Assembly: GCA_902768125.1 (NCBI GenBank)
Contig: CACXKA010000010.1
Span: forward strand, 1 to 59,042
Direction: 5' to 3'
DNA from: an uncultured Bacteroidales bacterium
GTDB lineage: Bacteria > Bacteroidota > Bacteroidia > Bacteroidales > Bacteroidaceae
Length of the DNA stretch: 59,042 nucleotides
Positions within the stretch are counted from its first letter, which is position 1; the number at the start of each line of letters is the position of its first letter. The translations under genes were made by a program, and so were the position numbers. Shown piece after piece: positions 54,601-59,042 of this stretch. The notes beneath the pieces are model-generated. The model was not told where the DNA came from. It ran no database searches and saw only the letters and a list, made by a program, of their open reading frames with translations.

Positions 54601-56937
54601 GAGTTTATCCTGAACAGCAATGTTGCTCCGAAGGCATACACCACATGGATACCTATTGGTAATGACACACAATGCTTCGAAGGTAACTTGCATGGTGACG
54701 GTTATACCATCAGCGGTTTGAGCAATACATTGTTCGGTAATCTCTGTGGTAATGTCTATAACCTTGGTGTTACGGGTTCGTTCAACTCGGCAGGTGTTGT
54801 GGACAAGGGTGTTGGTTATGTGGAGAACAGTTGGATCAACACGACAGGCACGCCAGCAGCCAGCACGAAGGCTGTATTTGGTAATCCGACCGACCATAGT
54901 GCAGAACAGGTGGTTAACTGCTACTATCCCGAAACGAACGCCTATGCAGAGGGTGCTGCTATCAAGAAGCCAGAAAGGGCATTCTACAATGGTGAGGTGG
55001 CTTACAATTTGAATGGATTCTATCTGTATAAGCGTTATAGCGACCAGAAAGTTTCATCGGGTAGGGAATATAATTACTTGGTTTATAATGCTGATGGTGA
55101 GCTCTCAGACCTCCAGACGGGCTACTACGGCAGCAATCCTGCTAACTGCTCTTCTGGTTACAATGGCTTGAAGTATGTAGAGGATCGCTATGCGGATGGT
55201 GACTTCCGTTATGCTGATGGTACGATACCTGAGACGATGGAGGAACGTATGAGAACCATCGCGACAGAGTCTTCTGTAACCACCACATTCGCTCCTATCT
55301 GGCCAGATGACTATCTCTTCTTCGGACAGAACTTGAATTACGGTTGGGGTGGTACTCATCAGGATGAACCTGGACACTTCACAGGAACGAATCGTGTTTA
55401 TCGTGCTCCTGCTTATTACGGATCCAAGAAGATGTCGGCAGTCCATTACAATCCGAATGCATACATCGTGGCGAACTCCAAGCCGTTGAGCTTGACGGAC
55501 ACCAACCTGAAGGATGCTTATCCATACATGACGGCTGTTGACTTCGCAGGTCATAACGACGCTTTGAGTGGTGCAAGCAGCTATGGTTTGGGCATGCAGT
55601 CAGATAAGTTCTATCCACCGTTGCTTGATGATGCAGGTTTGACGGCTGTCACGACCAATGGTGAGACGCAGAACCTCTTGGTATATGCACCATCTGCTGC
55701 GAAGAACCAAGCAACTTATGATGTATTGAGCGCTTACTTCACAGAGCCAGCATTCGAAGACAGCTACGATGAGGCAAACTATCGTCGTGTGGCTGAAACC
55801 CTCACGTCGGGTGTTCTGGGTCACCTCGTGATGAGTGACAAGATTGCTACTAACGACCATCTGCTGGTTGACAAGCAAGAGTTCAACTGTCCAATCGCTT
55901 ACAGTTTTGACAACGACAAGCGGATGTGGTATCAGCGTAAGCCAGACAACTACGTTGATGACAAGAAGGGTTGGGAGGCTGTCAGCTTGCCATTCACGGT
56001 TGAACTTGTCACGACTCAGCAGAAGGGTGAAATCACTCACTTCTATGAGGGCAGCACCAAGGGTCACGAATACTGGCTGCGTGAGTTCAAGGGAGGTTCC
56101 AACTCTACTACTGAAGAAAACGTCTTTGTGGCTAACTTCAGCAAGTTGAGTACTGGTTCTGATACGAAGGAGGACGCCAACACCTTCCTTTGGGACTACT
56201 ACTATAGCAAGCAGTCTCGCATGGATGAGAATACTGACATCTATCAGGAATATTATAAGGGCAAACGAACTTATAACAATTATCCTTATGGTAAAGCGGG
56301 CACGCCTTATATCGTCGGATTCCCAGGCAGACGCTATTATGAGTTCGACCTCAGCGGACAGTTTGAACCAGAGCACACCTATGCTGCTATCAGCCAACTT
56401 GACAGGCAGGCCATTACCTTTGCCTCACAAGAGGGTGCTTCTGTGGCTGTCAGCGACGACGAGTTGGGAGGCGTATCCCAGAATGGTTACACCTTCATGC
56501 CTAACTACAAGAACAAGTCGTTGGCTGTCGATGCCTATATGCTCGCATCCGATGGCGGCAGCTTCGACAAGACAACAGCGGCGACCACACTTTATGCCTT
56601 CCGTCCTTACTTCAAGGCAACCGAAGCAAATGGCGCTCGCGTTCGTCGTATCGTCTTCTCTAATGATGAATCAGAACTTCAGCCTCAGGAAGAAGACCGT
56701 GACTTGCGTAATGAATCTGCAGGTACGCTCATCATCTACGCTAAGAAGCAGACGATTGTTGTTGAATCAACACTCAAGGAAGCAGCTGACGTGACCATCT
56801 ACAACACGGCTGGCCTCTCCATCGCTTCGTTCACCATCCAACCAGGCGAAACCATCGAAACCCGCGATGTTCCTCATGGAGTATATATCGTCCAGACCAC
56901 CGATGGTCGCCGCACCAAGAAACTCGCAGTAAAATAA
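45604..56937 (+). CDS. Giant T9SS-exported repeat protein, candidate fimbrial tip adhesin
   Basis: I start at the ATG at 45604 (3777 residues; 45607 also possible; the TTG at 45592 overlaps the previous gene). A signal peptide MMKQQLRHRILLLNSISLLF ends near PIQAQ. Residues about 38-1840 hold some 30 or more degenerate repeats around VYGGGN/VFGGGY/LYGGND turns with alternating strands, probably a beta-solenoid. Residues about 1845-2720 hold a second repeat of about 40 residues around G..Y..G..IS...Y..L. A GLUG-like part follows (LHGDGYTISGLSNTLFGN, near 3030), then further unnamed beta-rich sequence. The last 60 residues (VTIYNTAGLSIASFTI, VPHGVYIVQTTDGRRTKKLA) are a T9SS type A sorting signal. 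Its place at the end of a fimbrial operon matches that of Mfa5. Confidence 0.85.
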   Translation: MMKQQLRHRILLLNSISLLFVLLFVFVSLPIQAQIKISGNIYGGGNEGKVEGSTTVTIHAGDLNNVFGGARMADVDGSAFVNIDGEHASDYVIINKLYGGNDIAGTIGSSEALPDELTSATEDGVDNSWNAFVHISTKTDAAGKEMDDAQKIYIGQLFGGGNGDYDYTTTYSGKSSPVLAKTYLDVQGGSIVYAYGGGNNATVTSNTVISVNNPSKVVNSIKDKAGNELLTNDRFQKQMGINTGFSYPSSDAFQIGRFFGGNNKAEMAIRPTWNLKSGKIRNLYSGGNEGAMTHREGLLLEIPATSTIIVDNVYGGCRMADVHPLNSGTLKSGVYEETASEDIQLSASGYKFPAGLSARVLVRGGDIRNVYGGNDVTGKVFGGNAIGIYTSIRGDVYGGGNGSYPYTDKEEMRGDDIYSDLYYNPGENSSVEALNAFRPNAEQVSIRLKGEENKPTIIHGSVYCGGNSATIMSEKTNPMVELKIGSYVIADNVFLGNNGEHMVDEDILKHYAGNVDSEGNLVTSGGKKFSSLNLTDGNTFAKYMEGVAMSLMPSVTFDQAPRDPATYIPYSSSIGSFYCGGNVGSMTIKGKTSINFDDKIIVYDKVVGGCNNANVAKTDYNASYEGGLLGSLSEQANFVDENGNIKDRLELNFSGLKIQPKRWNADKTELVWHTIKASTGEEVNPTGLTTGTSTAEDLDRRLKGGNIYGGCYNTGHVNGNVVINLNASIVDRKGEFAIFDQTTANEGEAILYANDSFEITERRSGVILDRQGMDVLGKALNVFGGGYGSDSEIWGSTTINLNAGYTFQIFGGGEKGAIGKGVRNAAGKLEYSEYDPRYSCYVNLRGDYEGVYRGHNDDNANMAEAEFIYGGAFEAPIVGNTVINLGNGRIFNSFAGSCNADILGHTETYIGRQVKSDGSYTDGGGFPWIRDHVYGGNDLGGHILNTQNFIDRVNADIKDKVYNPTNIKDSENNPTPVVTNASAYMEYQKGRVDYIFGGCYGVYDYKDRYFANYADADGNAINGFTKPRMENAFVNFRPYNHTRNAVTKIYGAGQGYSGDSDRDIMQNRSYVLIDIPQNSTNFQEMEVFGAGDFCGIGMRNESALNPEIAKTNADGVTASTVIDLMRGQVKDVFGASYKEGVTRRTIVNVPVGSTISAKRIFGGAYGVTNEKPCDVIEAHINYNSGDALVGGYRTGIFGGNNSYRRTFYSFVNINAPLFYDKNNDYVGTVFGGGYGANTWSQYTEVNLNDGARVYEVYGGGYGGMVLNEESVNAYNTYTEEVGEGDGKTTVTKNVYKNIGNGYTSEAIAELANSLVQPNKLGTKCNATVNINQGANVSGYLYNGTISGGYCYAGGYGATATVSGSTYIGLHGGTVIKDLYAGGTSGAVMDLFKLGTFTATTNAYIEGGTVRNVYGGGWEGDVGYHDKTTTATTNDVLGKTNVVIGIRQDQASLPDGYGYLKGVPAIQRNAYGGGEGGAIFGQTNLTFNNGYVGYTFDADANKYEEKVNDETWSDHVGKDRLSDCGNLFGGGYDDNSSVDESHVLVWGGIVRNSVFGGGEIATIGRGKTKESGEDNKVRVLEAIYKPGETNIEIYNGHVKRNVFGGGKGYNILGYGGVHGFYTDGYVFGKTEVHIHGGEIGTDEGLAQGYGNVFGGGDVGYVYGKGYFNEASGKTNTGSPNHYYYYDENGKLTEDCKVLVAPMLQVKKGGTTVTFDGQSYGPYDYVPTEYLNTLPADKNDPRWKNLYTGDKNADGSVNPDDSQERGIHIHNAVFAGGNVSSNSESYNNATTVFGNTTATLYDVYHHDFITVGTEHTGGLYGGGNLSLVGGYRELNITNYGTDYYGLDQQISLEEYRKLTNRERAYFKLEYLCQQDITINGKNYKKDERIDEDEYNALPAEYKSEAYWIQYGFCSIYAGRLLNTIQRADFCGVFGSRLVLQGSKDRVADVADATEYTINRVGELSLNQQRFKANDDSELHGNYFGIYSVVNYLGNLTSDVHFTDKRRYVEKGLTNESQESYYDWKTSHLEKRDRNNGTSYNQVALASGVFLELTSENSTPSNKIYGDITGVVELDLINVKKDIEGGGYVYARNEHGLRSEVSHVNTLLSEYNQKNGDEALTKKIYTYSSTDLLNHQTSGNFIHKSKRIVDDCYPNNGIYNDGYKKSPAHYWFIKGEVYIYDQVVSAYAGSASAYSKEVKIPLTITAGSNGRLKLLNVQPNLYAYYANDERSTKINADGVKVDNESMTYYLNDVISWWDWHQLSQNEQKLFVKETYVNVDTCYVGGVKYPSGTYVLENDASIHGGDESKTAYQMFLNNHPAVLDNRNNEVTDLTQLFHPSNNIAHDTGYVLTLDMNSPKDWDSWYSPANRNDGEKIGVDSYKLLSAAGQDKYRKGPTYTLTGSSGLYGQREYSVGEIISKEVYDDYTNTVSLMSPKPAGQAVAEQAYVALADYGNIQAGSAIGVTEYNASGNKSNFQPAMVCINTIQLGDENYVLLGELVPGTDANLETLAQKYKAYNNSKTNADKLTDAEALEYVKSNLSPAYYIKSDGLYGGQYFQEGQNYSAIKSWCSLTDARDNFGFNYDAFDVLIDPLYHGEGYTETYYHSPYSDVKPVEYEAAYAGTGTLTYYDNDNEEHTIAAGETISREAYEKVRNDQLHYTRIQVAQGADEQTVYIVNETMINNGTPYAKGQDISEKDYKALSDENKNKVDVVTFQKESTATVKYYCYEAYTPATTFTTERGAAGEKGSVISSLIFNDSRLIPNYQNKFSIQGSEPTETTTLYVSRESNAKDVTSEKVISVVYQYTYYEADDEGEGVSLVNELHVLNIHLQLESGAPEIGPLTAPPAVLPGNTLGVKAPTVNPGLYEVLTSGWELFNSEEDAMLHRNGIPFTNNGTPLYWYQNQKVFLAFYSKTYLGKAYSNYVPLSVANYHDLDAVMKDKVHHLYVDHPNVMRNSKIYIDNRTCESDPTKSELDLFKDFFDLSVNGLDGHSSLDSHVKGGDNLEFILNSNVAPKAYTTWIPIGNDTQCFEGNLHGDGYTISGLSNTLFGNLCGNVYNLGVTGSFNSAGVVDKGVGYVENSWINTTGTPAASTKAVFGNPTDHSAEQVVNCYYPETNAYAEGAAIKKPERAFYNGEVAYNLNGFYLYKRYSDQKVSSGREYNYLVYNADGELSDLQTGYYGSNPANCSSGYNGLKYVEDRYADGDFRYADGTIPETMEERMRTIATESSVTTTFAPIWPDDYLFFGQNLNYGWGGTHQDEPGHFTGTNRVYRAPAYYGSKKMSAVHYNPNAYIVANSKPLSLTDTNLKDAYPYMTAVDFAGHNDALSGASSYGLGMQSDKFYPPLLDDAGLTAVTTNGETQNLLVYAPSAAKNQATYDVLSAYFTEPAFEDSYDEANYRRVAETLTSGVLGHLVMSDKIATNDHLLVDKQEFNCPIAYSFDNDKRMWYQRKPDNYVDDKKGWEAVSLPFTVELVTTQQKGEITHFYEGSTKGHEYWLREFKGGSNSTTEENVFVANFSKLSTGSDTKEDANTFLWDYYYSKQSRMDENTDIYQEYYKGKRTYNNYPYGKAGTPYIVGFPGRRYYEFDLSGQFEPEHTYAAISQLDRQAITFASQEGASVAVSDDELGGVSQNGYTFMPNYKNKSLAVDAYMLASDGGSFDKTTAATTLYAFRPYFKATEANGARVRRIVFSNDESELQPQEEDRDLRNESAGTLIIYAKKQTIVVESTLKEAADVTIYNTAGLSIASFTIQPGETIETRDVPHGVYIVQTTDGRRTKKLAVK

Positions 56938-56945
56938 GATATGTT

Positions 56946-59042
56946 ATGACACAAGATATGATGACAAGAAACGGATACAAGGATTTATGGAATCACGCAT
57001 CTACGAAGCTACGTAATGGCGATTCTTTAAGAAGGGAGAAAGTGAAGTGTGTGCAGGAGTCTCTTTTAGTCCGTCGGGAGCGAACTTTTAGTCCGTCGGG
57101 AGCGAACTCTCAGTACGTCGGGGACGTACTACGTTTCCTCCGCTGTGCTGTTTGTGTGATGATGATGTTGATGGGAGTGAATGTGTGGGGAGAAGACCAT
57201 TCGGGCGTGTATTATATTAAGAGCAACAATAATACTGATTTTTATTTGTGTACTTCTACGGTTTTTTATGATGGCAACCACTATGCTAATTCTGGTGAAA
57301 TGCCCTATCTGACTACTGCTACAGAATCTACAATTACAAATGATGGCGTTTGGGATAAAGATGCTGTTTGGCGTATCATTAAGGCAGAATCAGGTAATTA
57401 CTATTACGTGGTACATGCTGTCGACGGCAAATACTTAACTTTAAACGACGATCCTTCTACTTATTCTGATCAAAACGGAAACCGTCTATCTCTCCATCTG
57501 CAATATTTAAAAGATGAAGATAAATCGTTGTTTAATATTACGAAAGACAACAGTGGTTGGTATAACATAAGTCCCAAAAATAAAAGTATATGGTCACTAA
57601 ATCCCGCTGGTGACAACTATGATAATAGAGCAGGTACTGGGAATAAGACAGTTAATATTACAGGAGTAGGAAACAATAAAAATGTCGGTGGTCTGATAGG
57701 TCTATGGAAGAATTCTGATGCAAAGTCTAAATGGCAGTTTGAACAAGTAGATGACAAGCCTATCTGCGATGCTCCTACTTTCACGAACAATGGTACTTTA
57801 TCCATTTCATGTAGTACAACTGGAGCTAATATCTATTACACGACCGATGGCAGTACTATCCCTACGACAAGTTCTTACAATGGTAGTTCGCCAACTGTAA
57901 CGGAAGATATTGATGTTGTCTGGGCAAGGGCTACAACGCAGAATAGCGAACCTTATTATTGGTCACCTTTGTCAGTCTATGTAATTCCGCAATGTGCAAC
58001 GCCAGTCATTTCTATTATAAACGGTAAATTGAATCTGTCATGTGCTACAGATGGAGCTACCCTTTATTACACAATTAATGGATCAGATCCCACAACGGAA
58101 TATGACCCGAACAACAAACCCGATGTAACAGAAAATGATATCATCAAAGCAGTAGCCACGAAAAATGGTTATCATAAATCGAATGTGGCAAGCATCCTTC
58201 CATCTCAGACGGTACATAGCTCTTCTGAGATAGACAATATGTTTGCCCATTACATTCTTGCATCGGATTTTGTTGTCAGTTCTTCAGTTGGCACAGAAAC
58301 AGAGCCTTTTTGTGGGGTGATAGACGGTGGATTGAATACGTTGTCTGGCTTTGACAAAACATTAGTTGCCTACGCCAATGGAGCAACAATTAAAAATGTG
58401 ATTCTTGATAATGTCAGCATCGGTGAGAATGCAAATGGTTATGCAGGGGCAATATGTAGCGAAGCACTTGGTGACACACGTATTTATAATTGCGGTGTGA
58501 AGAGCGGAACCATCAGCGGTACCAATGCCGGTAGTATCGTAGGCAAGCTCGATGGTAATTCACGCGTTATCAACTGTTATAGCTTCGCCACGGTGAGTGG
58601 CGGTACCTGGGGCGCAGGTATTGTGGGTTACAATAGCTTCTCATCGACAATAAGTGATTTGCGCACCATGGTGATGAATTGTATGTTCTATGGTGAGATT
58701 AGTTCAAACTCTAAACTTTCACCGATTTACGGTGGAGAGAAAATCACTAATGTCAGCAATCTGAATGGCTACAACTACTATCGTTTCAACGCTAATTACA
58801 GCAAGAACAACGACATCACTGATTATAATTGTGCACTGGCAGCCGAAGAGGATTATCTGACGCGTTTCGAGTTCTTCCGTAATACATTGAACAGCAATCG
58901 AGAATTAGCAGCATGGTATGCTACGGGCGACCCGAGTGAAGGTAAAGGAATAGGTAATGCCTGCAAAATGGCGAAATGGGTATTGGATCCTGCTGACAAA
59001 CCGTATCCTATACTTAAAGCACAAGACTATTATCCATCGTTT
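56946..59042 (+). CDS. Second large exported protein with CHB_HEX_C-like and GLUG-like domains, cut by the window edge
   Basis: An open frame of 699 codons runs off the right edge. The first ATG (56946) is 8 bases after the giant gene stop. A hydrophobic signal-like stretch lies late (residues 62-82, RFLRCAVCVMMMLMGVNVWG), so a start nearer to it, such as 57159, is possible. A beta-trefoil-like part follows (SGVYYIKSNNNTDFYLC, VVHAVDGKYLTLND), then two chitobiase C-terminal-like modules (GANIYYTTDGSTIPTTSSY and GATLYYTINGSDPTTEYD), then GLUG-like strands (NGATIKNVILDNVSIG, VINCYSFATVSGG). Probably co-transcribed with the giant gene and surface-located; the C-terminal signal cannot be seen. 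Confidence 0.75.
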   Translation, partial: MTQDMMTRNGYKDLWNHASTKLRNGDSLRREKVKCVQESLLVRRERTFSPSGANSQYVGDVLRFLRCAVCVMMMLMGVNVWGEDHSGVYYIKSNNNTDFYLCTSTVFYDGNHYANSGEMPYLTTATESTITNDGVWDKDAVWRIIKAESGNYYYVVHAVDGKYLTLNDDPSTYSDQNGNRLSLHLQYLKDEDKSLFNITKDNSGWYNISPKNKSIWSLNPAGDNYDNRAGTGNKTVNITGVGNNKNVGGLIGLWKNSDAKSKWQFEQVDDKPICDAPTFTNNGTLSISCSTTGANIYYTTDGSTIPTTSSYNGSSPTVTEDIDVVWARATTQNSEPYYWSPLSVYVIPQCATPVISIINGKLNLSCATDGATLYYTINGSDPTTEYDPNNKPDVTENDIIKAVATKNGYHKSNVASILPSQTVHSSSEIDNMFAHYILASDFVVSSSVGTETEPFCGVIDGGLNTLSGFDKTLVAYANGATIKNVILDNVSIGENANGYAGAICSEALGDTRIYNCGVKSGTISGTNAGSIVGKLDGNSRVINCYSFATVSGGTWGAGIVGYNSFSSTISDLRTMVMNCMFYGEISSNSKLSPIYGGEKITNVSNLNGYNYYRFNANYSKNNDITDYNCALAAEEDYLTRFEFFRNTLNSNRELAAWYATGDPSEGKGIGNACKMAKWVLDPADKPYPILKAQDYYPSF
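57063..57128. repeat. Three 22-base tandem palindromic units at the start of the last gene
   Basis: Units 1 and 2 (57063 and 57085) are identical 22-mers containing TTAGTCCGTCGGGAGCGAA. Unit 3 (57107) is diverged and contains the perfect dyad AGTACGTC-GGG-GACGTACT (57112-57130). They lie in the region that would code for residues 40-61, before the hydrophobic part of the signal peptide. Confidence 0.8.

Overview
The window looks like the chromosome of a Bacteroidales bacterium of the Prevotella/Segatella kind. Supporting signs are promoters of the Bacteroidetes type (TTTG, about 19-20 bases, TAnnTTTG) ahead of many genes, A-rich leaders without Shine-Dalgarno sites, an arginine-pathway transcarbamylase of the N-succinylornithine type, a DPP7-type S46 dipeptidyl-peptidase, a FimB/Mfa2-type fimbrial locus, and a C-terminal signal of the type IX secretion system (T9SS). 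No insertion sequence, phage, tRNA, rRNA or CRISPR array was seen.

Layout. From 103 to 23164 nearly all genes read leftward: an ECF sigma factor operon (103-2326); a five-gene run parE-coaD-S41 protease-ybeY-argF' (2509-8113) closed by a terminator; a GNAT protein; polA with an exported-type endonuclease/phosphatase family gene; one rightward polyprenyl synthetase gene; uvrC-dtd-deoC; apt; mnmG; and a large outer-membrane beta-barrel gene. Two perfect parS-like sites (17595 and 18276) flank apt. At 23.2-23.8 kb the coding strand switches, and everything further right reads rightward except one tiny lipoprotein gene. The right half starts with an operon made of a 24-codon ORF, a THUMP-like methyltransferase, a U32 protein and ruvB, then topA-aroK-speA-flippase-dpp7 with overlapping or abutting genes and a terminator at 35867.

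The accessory part runs from 36.3 kb to the right edge. A palindrome-rich control region with two tandem-repeat arrays, a G8 tract and a clear promoter precedes a type V (Mfa/Fim-like) fimbrial operon: a DUF3575/OmpA-like protein with C-terminal TPR-like segment, a major fimbrillin lipoprotein, an Mfa2/FimB-type anchor, three more fimbrillin-like lipoproteins, and an 11.3-kb gene for a 3777-residue protein that ends in a T9SS sorting signal. A second large exported protein begins directly behind it and runs off the window.

How it fits together: the four fimbrillin-like lipoproteins each carry a Thr-Arg step shortly after a predicted first beta strand, the place where known type V pilins are cut to allow strand exchange, and the anchor lacks it. 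The giant protein occupies the position that T9SS-exported Mfa5 holds in the Porphyromonas gingivalis mfa operon. It consists of dozens of GG-turn repeats that look like a beta-solenoid, followed by a second, unfamiliar repeat of about 40 residues. I regard this fimbria-plus-giant-solenoid locus as the main candidate for an undescribed system. The paired parS sites, together with the strand switch, also suggest that the window lies close to the replication origin.
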